Counted from the first letter of the stretch, positions 16,347 through 24,245 are shown. The stretch: 31,586 bases of DNA from an uncultured Oscillospiraceae bacterium (GCA_910584395.1 CAJUAS010000021.1:1-31586), one strand, 5' to 3'. Notes: a model not told the origin generated them from the letters alone. Numbers and translations are program-made.

Positions 16347-16961
16347 ATGAGCCACAAAAATCCAACCTTTGACCCTGCGGCGGACGCCCAAGGCGTGGCC
16401 GATGAGGCGCTGCTGGCGGCGGCGCGCAGCGGTGACCGAAGGGCGGAGGAAGCGCTGATCCTGCGTTACACCCGGATGACGCGCGCCTGTGCCCGGCCGC
16501 TCTTTTTGGCGGGAGGGGACAGCGAGGATCTGGTTCAGGAGGGCCTGCTGGGCCTGCTGGACGCCATTCGGGAGTTTGACAGCCGCCGGGACGCAGCCTT
16601 TGCCACTTTTGCGCAGGTCTGTGTCCAGAACCGTCTTCGCTCTGCGGTGCGCAGCGCGGCGCGGGAAAAACATATGGCGCTCAACGCCGCCGTTCCCTTG
16701 GAGGAGCAGGAGACCTCCGAGGGCGGACGGGGGAGGGGGAGAAGAGCCCCCGAGAACCCGGAGGACTTGGTCATCGCCCGGGAGGCGTGGCAGGAGGAAA
16801 CGGCCCGGTTGGAGCGGACGCTTTCGTCCTTTGAGCGCGAGGTGCTGGGGCAGTATCTGGACGGATACTCCTATCAGGAGATCGCCCGGGCCACCGGCAA
16901 GCCGCCCAAGGCGGTGGATAACGCGGTGCAGCGTATCCGCAGAAAATTGGCGCGGCGGTGA
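16347..16961 (+). CDS. sigH: Sigma-70 family sigma factor, SigH-like
   Basis: 204 residues. Region 2 includes YTRMTRACARPLFLAGG, DSEDLVQEGLLGLLDAIREFD, FATFAQVCVQNRLRSAVR and REKHMALNA. A variable linker follows, then region 4 with LSSFEREVLGQYLDG, the helix-turn-helix YSYQEIARATGKPPKAVDNA and VQRIRRKL. The order and wording match Bacillus SigH (sigma-30), including GxDxEDLVQEG, EKHxxLN, NPEDLVI and YLDGxSYQEI. SigH governs entry into sporulation in Firmicutes, which fits spoVAD-AE nearby. The linker here is Gly/Arg-rich (EGGRGRGRR). It could be a paralogue rather than the orthologue; secG, rpmG or rlmB neighbours of classical sigH are absent. Confidence 0.78.
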   Translation: MSHKNPTFDPAADAQGVADEALLAAARSGDRRAEEALILRYTRMTRACARPLFLAGGDSEDLVQEGLLGLLDAIREFDSRRDAAFATFAQVCVQNRLRSAVRSAAREKHMALNAAVPLEEQETSEGGRGRGRRAPENPEDLVIAREAWQEETARLERTLSSFEREVLGQYLDGYSYQEIARATGKPPKAVDNAVQRIRRKLARR

Positions 16962-17057
16962 TTTTGGCGAATCCAGCGAAAGCTGATCGCACATATTTTA
17001 TGTCCCAGTTGCAATTCGGTTTTTCCGGGTCGGGGCAATCAAAGAGAGGGTATTACC

Positions 17058-17354
17058 ATGTACGAAGACAAGACACTCATTTGCAAAGAATGTGGCCAAG
17101 AGTTCGTGTTCACCGCCGGTGAGCAGGAGTTCTACGCCGAGCGCGGCTTCCAGAACGAGCCTCAGCGCTGCAAGGCGTGCCGCGACGCCCGGAAGGCCGC
17201 TGCCCGTGGCCCTCGCGAGTACTTCACCGCCACCTGTGCCGCCTGCGGCGGCGAGGCCAAGGTCCCCTTCGAGCCGAAGACCGACCGCCCCGTCTACTGC
17301 AGCGAGTGCTTCGCCAAGATGCGCGAAGAGCAGTCCGGCGCACACGAGGAGTAA
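17058..17354 (+). CDS. Small zinc-ribbon protein (CxxC-x17-CxxC type)
   Basis: 98 residues with four CxxC pairs: C9/C12, C38/C41, C60/C63 and C81/C84. The last two are separated by exactly 17 residues, the defining CxxC-x17-CxxC spacing. The first half (TLICKECGQEFVFTAGEQEFYAERGF) is the treble-clef-like zinc-binding ribbon found in many small Firmicutes proteins. Two zinc ions are expected. Nucleic-acid binding is plausible but not established. AGAGAGGG lies upstream of the ATG. No convincing promoter is visible in the 96 bases after sigH, so read-through is likely. A bidirectional terminator follows. Confidence 0.85.
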   Translation: MYEDKTLICKECGQEFVFTAGEQEFYAERGFQNEPQRCKACRDARKAAARGPREYFTATCAACGGEAKVPFEPKTDRPVYCSECFAKMREEQSGAHEE

Positions 17355-17379
17355 GCTCCGCCCAGTCTGACACGAAGAA

Positions 17380-17411
17380 AAGCCCGGCGCACGCTGTGCG
17401 CCGGGCTTTTT
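17380..17411. terminator. Bidirectional terminator after the zinc-ribbon gene
   Basis: A 13-base-pair stem (AAGCCCGGCGCAC, 17380-17392, with 17396-17408) closes a three-base loop and runs into TTTTT on the plus strand. The minus-strand reading ends in a four-T run. It lies between convergent genes and can serve both. Confidence 0.88.
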
Positions 17412-17425
17412 GCGTCGTGGTCAGG

Positions 17426-19096
17426 TCAGGGTTTCGCCACGGTGGTCAGGAAACGGTGCAAAAGGGCGGCCACCTGCGCGCGGGTGGCGGTGCGCTGGGG
17501 GTACAGCTTGCGCTCCTGATCGCCCTGAAGCAGACCCTGATCCACCATCCAGTTTGTGCCCTCGGCGGCCCAAGGGGAGACCGAGTTGCCGTCAGGCATA
17601 CCCGCCAGATGGTAGTTGTGGGCGGCGGACGCGCCGTAGCGGAGCTTGGCGTAGTTATAGAGCATGACGGACAGCTCCTCTAAGGTGAGGGCCTGATGGG
17701 GGTTCAGTCCGTCGCTGATGCGGTTGGTCACCGCCCAGCGATGGCCCTTGATGTACCAGCTTTCCTGCCCGATGGGGGTGGTGTCCGCGCCATCCAGCCG
17801 GGCCAGCACCGTCATCAGCATCACCCGGGTCATCGGGCCGTCAGGGTCGAAGCGGCTGCCGCCCACGCCGTTGAACAGGCCGTTTTCCGCGGCGTAAGCC
17901 ACATCGGCGGCATACCATGCGCCGGCGCTGACGTCGGAGAAGTGGGACGGGGTCGGATTGGTGGGCCGGACAGGCTCGGCAGGCTGATCGGGTTTGGCAG
18001 ACTGGTCGGGTTTGGCAGACTGGTCGGGCGCAGAGGGTTGAACCGCTGTTTCGGGGGTGAAAAACTCCACCTGATAGGAGAAGTCCGCGCTCTGCCCGCC
18101 GGAGGTCTTGAGACCGCTGATGGAGACGGTGTAAAGCCCGCTGTAGGCGGAGGCGTCCAAGGCGGGACGGAAGATCATACAGTTGGCAACGCCGTAGCTG
18201 CTGTGATCCACTCCCAGATAAGCTCCCTCGTTGGCGGCGGAATAGCTCTGACCGCCGGAGAGTGTCCACGTTGTGCTGTCGGAAGCACGGGTGAGGGTGA
18301 CCGTGAGGTCGCCGACGCTGGGCGGGGCATACTTGTCCGGGTTCAGAGAGACGCTCCAAGCCTGATCTTTGTCAAACAGGGTGGAGGGAAACGCGCCGGA
18401 GGCGGGCCAAGAGATGAAATCATAGTCCCCTGCGCTGCCGCTGCGGTCAAAGGCCCAGAGGGTGGCAAAGTTATAGGTGTAGCTGCCAAAGGTCTTGCTG
18501 CTGGGGGAAAACCCAAAGCCGGTCTTGCCCATGGTGGGGTTCAAGAGCCAGCGGCGGTGGCCCAGCATGGGGAGGTTGCCGCCGTCTGAGTCGTCCATAA
18601 ACGCGTCCACCGCTTGGGGAAGGGTGGCATTTGTGCCCATGTAGATGTTGGAGCTGGAGGCGGCGTTCAGCCCGGTGTTGTAAAAGCTCTCGTCCATGTC
18701 GGCGGGCTGCTCCGGGAAGTGGGTCAGCACGCCGTTGGCCGCCAGCAGCACCGCGCCGTGCTGGGCGCGGGAGGTGAGGGTGCTGTCCAGCGTGACGGCG
18801 TTCAGCCCCGCCAGACGGCGCATAAGATTCAGCCGGTCAAGGGCGGTGATCAGGGCCGGGGCGGACACCGTCCCGGCGGCGTAGGGCGCGCTGACAGACG
18901 GGGCAGTCACAAAGGCGTCCCCGGCGAAGCCCAAAGGGTTCTCCGCCAGCAGTTGGACAATCTCATTCTGAGACAGCTTTGGAAGGGAGGTCAAACCGCT
19001 GGAGCGGGGGGTGGAGGAAGAACTCACCCCTGCCGCGAAGGTAGGGGTGAGAAGGAGACAAATGGAGAGGAAAAGACAGAAAATACGTTTTTTCAT
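17426..19096 (-). CDS. Secreted CAP-domain protein with SLH anchor
   Basis: 556 residues. A signal peptide covers about 1-22. A CAP/SCP-like domain lies at about 85-215, with LNLMRRLAGLNAVTLD, HGAVLLAANGVLTHFP and GHRRWLLNPTMGKTGFG. A beta-rich segment (about 245-348) and a Pro/Asp/Gln linker (352-382, with repeated DQSAKP) follow. Three S-layer-homology units fill about 384-555 (HFSDVSAGAWYAADV, then TRVMLMTVLARLDG, and RTATRAQVAALLHRFL). The SLH units should bind secondary wall polymer on the outside of the cell. CAP domains bind lipids or act in host contact; no function is fixed here. It starts only two bases after guaB, with no good ribosome site. Confidence 0.87.
   Translation of the reverse strand: MKKRIFCLFLSICLLLTPTFAAGVSSSSTPRSSGLTSLPKLSQNEIVQLLAENPLGFAGDAFVTAPSVSAPYAAGTVSAPALITALDRLNLMRRLAGLNAVTLDSTLTSRAQHGAVLLAANGVLTHFPEQPADMDESFYNTGLNAASSSNIYMGTNATLPQAVDAFMDDSDGGNLPMLGHRRWLLNPTMGKTGFGFSPSSKTFGSYTYNFATLWAFDRSGSAGDYDFISWPASGAFPSTLFDKDQAWSVSLNPDKYAPPSVGDLTVTLTRASDSTTWTLSGGQSYSAANEGAYLGVDHSSYGVANCMIFRPALDASAYSGLYTVSISGLKTSGGQSADFSYQVEFFTPETAVQPSAPDQSAKPDQSAKPDQPAEPVRPTNPTPSHFSDVSAGAWYAADVAYAAENGLFNGVGGSRFDPDGPMTRVMLMTVLARLDGADTTPIGQESWYIKGHRWAVTNRISDGLNPHQALTLEELSVMLYNYAKLRYGASAAHNYHLAGMPDGNSVSPWAAEGTNWMVDQGLLQGDQERKLYPQRTATRAQVAALLHRFLTTVAKP
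17984..18019 (-). repeat. 18-bp tandem repeat in the CAP-SLH linker
   Basis: Two nearly identical 18-base units (CTGGTCGGGTTTGGCAGA and a one-base variant) and the first half of a third encode the repeated QSAKPD linker. The repeat lies in frame, so unit gain or loss would change only linker length. Confidence 0.7.
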
Positions 19097-19098
19097 GG

Positions 19099-20565
19099 TT
19101 ATTGCGACACCGTGTAGTTGGGTGCTTCCTTGGTGATGTACACGTCGTGGGGGTGGGACTCCCGGAGGCCGGCGGCGGTGATCTGGGTGAAGCGGGCCTT
19201 TCGGCGCAGGTCGTCGATGGTGGCGCAGCCGCAGTAGCCCATACCGGCCCGCAGGCCGCCCATGAGCTGGAAGATGGTCTCGGACACCGTTCCCTTGTAG
19301 GGGACGCGGCCCTCCACCCCTTCAGGCACTAACTTTTTGTTGTTCTGCTGGAAGTAACGATCCTTCGAGCCCTTGGCCATCGCACCCAGCGAGCCCATGC
19401 CGCGGTAGACCTTGAACTGGCGGCCCTGATAGACCTCGGTGTCGCCGGGGGACTCCTCACAGCCCGCCAGCAGCGAGCCGAGCATGACCACGTTGCCGCC
19501 GGCGGCGATGGCCTTGGCCAGATCGCCGGAGAACTTGATGCCGCCATCGGCAATGATGGGGACGTCGTACTCGGCGGCGACTTTGGCGGCGTCGAAGATG
19601 GCGGTGATCTGGGGTACGCCGATGCCCGCCACCACGCGGGTGGTACAGATCGAGCCGGGGCCGATGCCGATCTTCACGCAGTCTGCGCCGGCTTCAATGA
19701 GGGCGCGAGTACCCTCGGCGGTGGCCACGTTGCCGGCAATGAGCTGTACGTCGGGATAGATGGCCTTGATCCGGCGGATGCACTCCAAAATGTTGTGGGA
19801 GTGGCCGTGGGCAGAGTCCAGACACAGAACGTCCGCCCCCGCGTCCACCAGCGCCTTGACGCGATCCATCACGTCGGGGGTCACGCCGATGGCTGCGCCC
19901 ACCAGCAGGCGGCCCTTGGCGTCCCGGGCGGAGTTGGGGTAGACCTGTGCCTTTTCGATGTCCTTGATGGTGATGAGGCCCTTGAGGCGGCCTTCGCCGT
20001 CCACGATGGGGAGCTTTTCGATCTTATGGCGGCGGAGGATCTCCCGGGCTTCGTCCAGAGTCGTGCCCTCCTGCGCGGTGACCAGATTCTCCTTGGTCAT
20101 CACGTTGTCAATGAGCTGGGACATATCCGTCTCAAACTTCATGTCCCGGTTGGTGATGATGCCGATGAGCTTGCCGTTGTCGCAGATGGGCACGCCGGAG
20201 ATGCGGTATTTGGCCATCAGCTCGTCCGCTTCGGCCAGCGTGTGGCCGGGCGCGAGCCAGAAGGGGTTGGTGATGACGCCGTTCTCGCTGCGCTTTACCA
20301 TGTCCACCTGCTCGGCCTGTGCGCCGATGGACATATTCTTATGGATGATGCCGATGCCCCCCTCCCGGGCCACGGCGATGGCCATGCGGGATTCGGTAAC
20401 GGTGTCCATGGCGGCGGACATCAGGGGAATGTTGAGGGTGATCTTCTTGGTGAGCCGCGTTTTCAGGTCGATGTCTGCAGGGAGAACGTCGCTTTCTGCG
20501 GGGATCAAAAGCACGTCGTCGAAGGTGAGGCCCTGCTTGCCAAACTTCTCTTCAAAATCTGCCAT
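19099..20565 (-). CDS. guaB: Inosine-5'-monophosphate dehydrogenase
   Basis: 488 residues, normal length. It oxidises IMP to XMP with NAD, the committed step to GMP. LTFDDVLLIPA begins the barrel. Two CBS domains occupy about 95-208 (VPICDNGKLIGIITNRD, and LPIVDGEGRLKGLITIKD). The catalytic cysteine is C307 in GPGSICTTR. IIADGGIKFSGD holds the phosphate site, MGSLGAM follows it, and the flap begins near YRGMGS. AAGGAG sits 9 bases before the ATG. The 5' leader is about 40 bases, with no visible guanine riboswitch. The CAP-SLH gene follows directly. Confidence 0.97.
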   Translation of the reverse strand: MADFEEKFGKQGLTFDDVLLIPAESDVLPADIDLKTRLTKKITLNIPLMSAAMDTVTESRMAIAVAREGGIGIIHKNMSIGAQAEQVDMVKRSENGVITNPFWLAPGHTLAEADELMAKYRISGVPICDNGKLIGIITNRDMKFETDMSQLIDNVMTKENLVTAQEGTTLDEAREILRRHKIEKLPIVDGEGRLKGLITIKDIEKAQVYPNSARDAKGRLLVGAAIGVTPDVMDRVKALVDAGADVLCLDSAHGHSHNILECIRRIKAIYPDVQLIAGNVATAEGTRALIEAGADCVKIGIGPGSICTTRVVAGIGVPQITAIFDAAKVAAEYDVPIIADGGIKFSGDLAKAIAAGGNVVMLGSLLAGCEESPGDTEVYQGRQFKVYRGMGSLGAMAKGSKDRYFQQNNKKLVPEGVEGRVPYKGTVSETIFQLMGGLRAGMGYCGCATIDDLRRKARFTQITAAGLRESHPHDVYITKEAPNYTVSQ

Positions 20566-20608
20566 GGTGTTCTCTCCTTTGTGTCAAATATCAATAAAAA
20601 TTTTATCT

Positions 20609-20637
20609 ATTCTAATCTGTATGAGGAAGGATGTCAA
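20609..20637 (-). promoter_or_regulatory. Promoter of guaB
   Basis: On the minus strand a perfect TTGACA (20632-20637) and TAGAAT (20609-20614) are 17 bases apart. The -35 overlaps the last codons of the upstream thioesterase gene, so that gene has little room for a terminator of its own and read-through into guaB is possible. Confidence 0.78.
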
Positions 20638-21377
20638 GAGAAACTTTCAGACAGGCGCAAAAGTCCGGTGAAGCGGCTCTCGCCTCCGGCGTCCTCGCCG
20701 CTGACCAGACCCTCGCCGTCTCGCCAGCCGGCCTTGAGGGTAAGGGTCTCCCCGGCGCGGCACTCCTTGAGATAGTTGAGCCGCAGCTCGGTGACGAAGG
20801 TCCCGGCAGGGGCGGCCTGAAGGGCCAAGGCGTCACAGAGGAGGTCGGCGTAACGGGTGTTGTTCACGTGGCCGTTGGCGTCCAGATCGCTGTAATGGAG
20901 CGTTCGCCGCTCCACCTCGGGGAGATCGTGCGGCAGCCGCAAGGGCCGCAGGCGGGTGGCCCGGTTCAGCTCGCCCCCGTCGGTGCCCTGAAACTCGGAG
21001 AAGGTGGACATACGGGCCAGAGTGCGGGTGTCCAGATCGGCCAGCACCCAAGCGGCCAGAGCTTGTCCCACAAGATGGCCGTCCACCAGCAGGTCGGTGT
21101 CCCGGTACATCACCGCGCTGTCGCCGCCCCGGTGCCATGTCTTGAGTTCCAGCGCGTCGTGGAGGCGCAGGGGACGCGTCAGGGTGAACTGAGTCCGGGC
21201 GATCATCCAGCAGTGGTGGTACTTGGCGATCATTTGGGGATTGGCACCGCCGAAGTCCTCGGAGGCCAGTCCGGCCACATCCTGAAGGTAGCCCAGCACC
21301 GCACTGGGACGGCAGGTATCGAAGCAGTCCAGATCGCGGGTGTCAATGTGATAAGTATGAGAAAAGAAACGGGACAT
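20634..21377 (-). CDS. Acyl-ACP thioesterase (double hotdog)
   Basis: 247 residues, PF01643-type. It releases free fatty acids from acyl carrier protein. The N-terminal hotdog starts FSHTYHIDTRDLDCFDTCRP and includes GLASEDFG and WMIARTQFTLTRPL. The second hotdog carries HYSDLDANGHVNNTRYADLL at 161-180, in which D166, N168 and H170 correspond to the catalytic Asp-Asn-His of plant and bacterial family members. Chain-length preference cannot be read. It is the only lipid gene in the window. Its promoter contains a symmetrical sequence, suggesting repression, and it is divergent from spoVAD. Confidence 0.92.
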   Translation of the reverse strand: MSRFFSHTYHIDTRDLDCFDTCRPSAVLGYLQDVAGLASEDFGGANPQMIAKYHHCWMIARTQFTLTRPLRLHDALELKTWHRGGDSAVMYRDTDLLVDGHLVGQALAAWVLADLDTRTLARMSTFSEFQGTDGGELNRATRLRPLRLPHDLPEVERRTLHYSDLDANGHVNNTRYADLLCDALALQAAPAGTFVTELRLNYLKECRAGETLTLKAGWRDGEGLVSGEDAGGESRFTGLLRLSESFS

Positions 21378-21403
21378 GGGAACCCCCTCAAAACGTTTTT
21401 CTC

Positions 21404-21433
21404 ATTATAACGCCATTGGCGTCAAAAGTCCAA
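21404..21433 (-). promoter_or_regulatory. Thioesterase promoter with a central palindrome
   Basis: On the minus strand TTGGAC (21428-21433) and a perfect TATAAT (21404-21409) are 18 bases apart, 27 bases before the start codon. The spacer holds a perfect 13-base inverted repeat, ACGCCA-T-TGGCGT (21410-21422), in a position where a bound repressor would block polymerase. It does not match the FapR or FabT sites I know. Confidence 0.5.
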
Positions 21434-21490
21434 GCACATAATTTCCAAAAATGGCGAGAAACTATGGCTACGAGATGGGAGTTGAGACGA

Positions 21491-22498
21491 ATGGCTAAAC
21501 GATTGGGCCGGCAGACGGTCGAGCTGGAGGGTGGGGCGGTCATTGCCGCCCACGCCTGTGTAGGCGGCAAAAAGGAAGGGGAAGGGCCGCTGAAGCGGTA
21601 CTTCGACTACCTCACCGCCGACGACACGTTTGGAGAAAAGACGTGGGAGAAGGCGGAGTGCCGCAGCCAAAAGCTGGCGGCAAAGCTGGCGCTGGAGAAA
21701 TGGGGACGGGAGGAGAGCGCGCTGGACTATTTGCTGGCGGGCGACCTGCTGAACCAGTGCATCTCCTCCTCCTTCGCCGCCCGCAGCTCCAACGTGCCCT
21801 TCTTCGGGCTGTACGGGGCTTGCTCCACCATGGGGGAGAGCATCTCGCTGGGGGCGCTGCTGCTGGAGACAGGGGCGGCGGAAGCGGTGGGGGCGGTGAC
21901 CTCCTCCCACTTCTGCACCGCCGAGCGGCAATACCGCACCCCGCTGGCCTACGGCGGGCAGCGCACCCCCACCGCCCAGTGGACGGCCACGGCGGCGGGA
22001 TGCTCCATCCTTACCAAAGGCGGGCGGGGAGTGAAGGTCACCCATGTGACCACCGGGCGCATCGTGGACAAGGGGATCACCGACGCGAACAACATGGGCG
22101 CGGCCATGGCCCCCGCGGCGGCGGACACGCTGGCGGCGCACTTTAAGGAGACAGGCCGCGATCCGGGCTATTACGATCTGGTGGCCACAGGGGATCTGGG
22201 CCAGTTGGGGCGGGAGATCCTGCTGGAGCTGATGAAGGAGGAGGGGTTTGACCTCTCCGGCGTCCACAACGACTGCGGGCTGCTCCTCTATGACCGGGCC
22301 AAGCAGGACGTCCACTGCGGCGCGTCGGGCTGCGGCTGCGCCGCCAGCGTTTTGAACGGCTACCTTCTGCGGCAGATGGGGGAGGGAAAGCTGCGGCGGG
22401 TGCTGTTCTGCCCCACCGGCGCGCTGCTGTCCCCCACCTCCTCCCAGCAGGGGGAGACCATCCCGTCCATCGCCCACGCAGTGGCATTGGAGGTGTGA
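21491..22498 (+). CDS. spoVAD: Stage V sporulation protein AD
   Basis: 335 residues from ATG 21491 (GGGAG 9 bases upstream), matching the ~338-residue B. subtilis protein. In-frame starts at 21416 (TTG) and 21464 (ATG) would add residues without homology; 21464 cannot be excluded. SpoVAD is a thiolase-fold protein that binds dipicolinic acid at the spore inner membrane, for uptake in sporulation and release in germination. Recognisable blocks are DYLLAGDLLNQC, FFGLYGACSTMGES, YGGQRTPTAQWT, MGAAMAPAAADTL, LVATGDLGQLG, NDCGLLLYD and ALLSPTSSQQ. CATAATT at 21437-21443 resembles a sigma-F/G -10, but no -35 is convincing. Confidence 0.93.
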   Translation: MAKRLGRQTVELEGGAVIAAHACVGGKKEGEGPLKRYFDYLTADDTFGEKTWEKAECRSQKLAAKLALEKWGREESALDYLLAGDLLNQCISSSFAARSSNVPFFGLYGACSTMGESISLGALLLETGAAEAVGAVTSSHFCTAERQYRTPLAYGGQRTPTAQWTATAAGCSILTKGGRGVKVTHVTTGRIVDKGITDANNMGAAMAPAAADTLAAHFKETGRDPGYYDLVATGDLGQLGREILLELMKEEGFDLSGVHNDCGLLLYDRAKQDVHCGASGCGCAASVLNGYLLRQMGEGKLRRVLFCPTGALLSPTSSQQGETIPSIAHAVALEV

Positions 22499-22501
22499 GA
22501 C

Positions 22502-22858
22502 ATGGAATATGTGAAGGCCTTTTTGTGCGGCGGGGTGCTGTGTATCATCGGGCAGCTCCTCATCGACAAGACCAAGCTCACCCCCGCCCGCATCCTGACC
22601 GCTTATGTGGTGTCCGGGGTCTTTCTGACGGCCATCGGGGTGTATCCCAAGCTGGTGGAGTGGTTCGGCTGCGGCGCCACCGTGCCCCTGACCGGGTTTG
22701 GGTACGCTCTGGCCAAGGGCGTGGCCCAAGCGGTGGCCGCAGAGGGCTGGCTGGGGGTCTTGACCGGCGCCCTCACCGCCACCGCCGGCGGCATCGGCGC
22801 GGCCATCTTCTTCGCTCTGCTGACAGCCCTCATTTTCAAGCCGAAACCTAAGTCGTAA
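22502..22858 (+). CDS. spoVAE: Stage V sporulation protein AE
   Basis: 118 residues, nearly all hydrophobic, with four predicted membrane helices (about 4-22, 30-50, 58-76 and 85-112). MEYVKAFLCGGVLCIIGQLLIDKTKLTPARIL is the SpoVAE/SpoVAC-type start (positions 1-32). SpoVAE belongs to the dipicolinate channel set. The ATG lies three bases after spoVAD, and its ribosome site (GGAGGTG) is inside the end of spoVAD. The usual partner spoVAC is not adjacent. A strong bidirectional terminator follows six bases after the stop. Confidence 0.92.
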   Translation: MEYVKAFLCGGVLCIIGQLLIDKTKLTPARILTAYVVSGVFLTAIGVYPKLVEWFGCGATVPLTGFGYALAKGVAQAVAAEGWLGVLTGALTATAGGIGAAIFFALLTALIFKPKPKS

Positions 22859-22863
22859 ACAGG

Positions 22864-22895
22864 AAAAGGGACAGCTCACTTGAGCTGTCCCTTTT
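22864..22895. terminator. Bidirectional terminator after spoVAE
   Basis: A perfect 15-base-pair stem (AAAAGGGACAGCTCA at 22864-22878 with 22881-22895) closes a two-base loop as written, and four A-T pairs at the base form T-runs on both strands. It lies between convergent spoVAE and the DUF4830 gene. The stem resembles the one at 6867-6898. Confidence 0.88.
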
Positions 22896-22903
22896 GGCGT
22901 TCG

Positions 22904-23395
22904 CTATGTATTTGCCGGGGTGTCGGGGCGGGCAAGTCCGTGCATGAAGCCGTTGAGGGCGGGGGAGAGTACGTCGGCGGCCACCACCGTGTTTTTGTAC
23001 ATCAGCAGGGACGCCTGAACCCCCTGCTCCCCGGTGGGGTAGTTGAGGATCTGGTATGTATACCGTTTGACCGTTTTTCCTGCGTATTTGGCCAGATCGA
23101 AGCCCTGACTGCTCTGGAGGGCAAGGTAGTCGTCGTACTCGCTGCCCATCTCCTTGGGGATGAGCAGCTCCTCCACCGCCAGCGGCTCGCTGCCCACCAG
23201 CCAGCCGTGGGCTTCCAGATACGCGAGGCGGTCTTCGTTGGTGCGGACGCCTTTGGGGGAGATGACCTCCCCGGCAGCGGCGGTAGGCCCGCCCCCCATG
23301 GCGGTGACCGCCAGCACCAGCGCGCAGACAAACACCAGCGCGCCGCCCATGGCTGCCAGCCGACGGCGGGGAAGTTTGATGGCTCGGATCATCAT
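22904..23395 (-). CDS. DUF4830 membrane-anchored protein
   Basis: 163 residues. The frame is open from a TTG at 23416, but GGAAAGGAG lies inside that extension, so I start at the ATG 10 bases after it. A basic N terminus and one hydrophobic segment (about residues 14-36) suggest a signal anchor or uncleaved signal. The outer domain reads RLAYLEAHGWLVGSEPL, LLIPKEMGSEYDDYLALQ, SQGFDLAKYAGK and RYTYQILNYP, ending LNGFMHGL. This is the DUF4830 pattern, found in Clostridia without known function. It is transcribed alone and divergent from the pseudouridine synthase. Confidence 0.82.
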   Translation of the reverse strand: MMIRAIKLPRRRLAAMGGALVFVCALVLAVTAMGGGPTAAAGEVISPKGVRTNEDRLAYLEAHGWLVGSEPLAVEELLIPKEMGSEYDDYLALQSSQGFDLAKYAGKTVKRYTYQILNYPTGEQGVQASLLMYKNTVVAADVLSPALNGFMHGLARPDTPANT

Positions 23396-23502
23396 AGATC
23401 GGTCGCTCCTTTCCAAAGTTGCGGAGAAGTCTCTGGAAAATCTCTATGAGGATATGGTATACTATATGCACAAAAAAACAGGGCGAAAGAAGGCGAAGGG
23501 TG

Positions 23503-24198
23503 ATGGATCGCTTGGACAAGCGTCTGTCGGGGGCGGGATATTCCCGAAAAGAGGCGAACGGCCTGATCCGGGCCGGGCGGGTGACGGTGGACGGCGCTGC
23601 CGTTACCACGCCGGAGCGGCGGGTGGAGGACGGGGCGGTCATCCAAGTGGACGGCGCACCGCTTCAGGAGGGCTTTCTCTACATCATGCTCCACAAGCCC
23701 GCCGGGGTGGTCACCGCCACCGAGGACGCCAAGGAGCGGACAGTCCTCGACCTGCTGCCTGAGGAGCTGCGCCGGCGGGGGCTGTTCCCGGTGGGGCGGC
23801 TGGACAAGGACGTGACCGGGCTGGTGCTTCTCACTGACGACGGCCCGCTGGGCCACCGGCTCACCTCCCCCCGCCACCATGTGGACAAGGTGTACGAAGT
23901 GACGGCGGACGGGGCGTTCACCGGGGACGACGGGGAGCGGCTGGCCGCCGGGCTGACGCTGGGGGACGGGCTCAAGTGCCTTCCGGCGGAGCTGGAGCTG
24001 ACCGGGAGGGCCAACGTGGCGCTGCTCACCATCCGGGAGGGGAAGTTCCATCAGGTCAAGCGGATGATGGCCTGTCTGGGCAAGCCGGTGACCGCGCTGA
24101 AGCGCCTCGGCATGGGCGGGTTAAGGCTGGATGAGACGTTGAAGCCGGGGGAGTGGCGGATGCTCACCGAGGAGGAACGGGGGGAGCTGCAAAAATAG
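23503..24198 (+). CDS. RsuA-family 16S rRNA pseudouridine synthase
   Basis: 231 residues from the ATG that begins MDRLDKRLSGAGYSRKEA; the longer open frame to 23419 adds unrelated sequence. An S4 RNA-binding domain (1-50) is followed by the pseudouridine synthase core. The catalytic aspartate is D101 in GRLDKDVTGLVLLT, with HKPAGVVTAT before it and REGKFHQVKRMM after. The RsuA/RluB/E/F group isomerises single rRNA uridines; RsuA itself acts at 16S U516. Which position is used here cannot be told. A TATACT at 23458-23463 is a possible -10 with a poor -35. Confidence 0.92.
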   Translation: MDRLDKRLSGAGYSRKEANGLIRAGRVTVDGAAVTTPERRVEDGAVIQVDGAPLQEGFLYIMLHKPAGVVTATEDAKERTVLDLLPEELRRRGLFPVGRLDKDVTGLVLLTDDGPLGHRLTSPRHHVDKVYEVTADGAFTGDDGERLAAGLTLGDGLKCLPAELELTGRANVALLTIREGKFHQVKRMMACLGKPVTALKRLGMGGLRLDETLKPGEWRMLTEEERGELQK

Positions 24199-24245
24199 CC
24201 CCCAAAAAATTTCAGCATTTTGCACAAAAAAAATAAATTTCCCTC

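Noticed and set aside
20566..20608. A guanine riboswitch in the guaB leader
   Set aside because: The leader is only about 40 bases and AT-rich, too short for a purine aptamer; no conserved loops are seen.
21422..22879. A 485-codon minus-strand frame over spoVAD-spoVAE
   Set aside because: spoVAD and spoVAE are unmistakable on the plus strand; the minus frame is rich in Gly, Arg and Gln with no domain.
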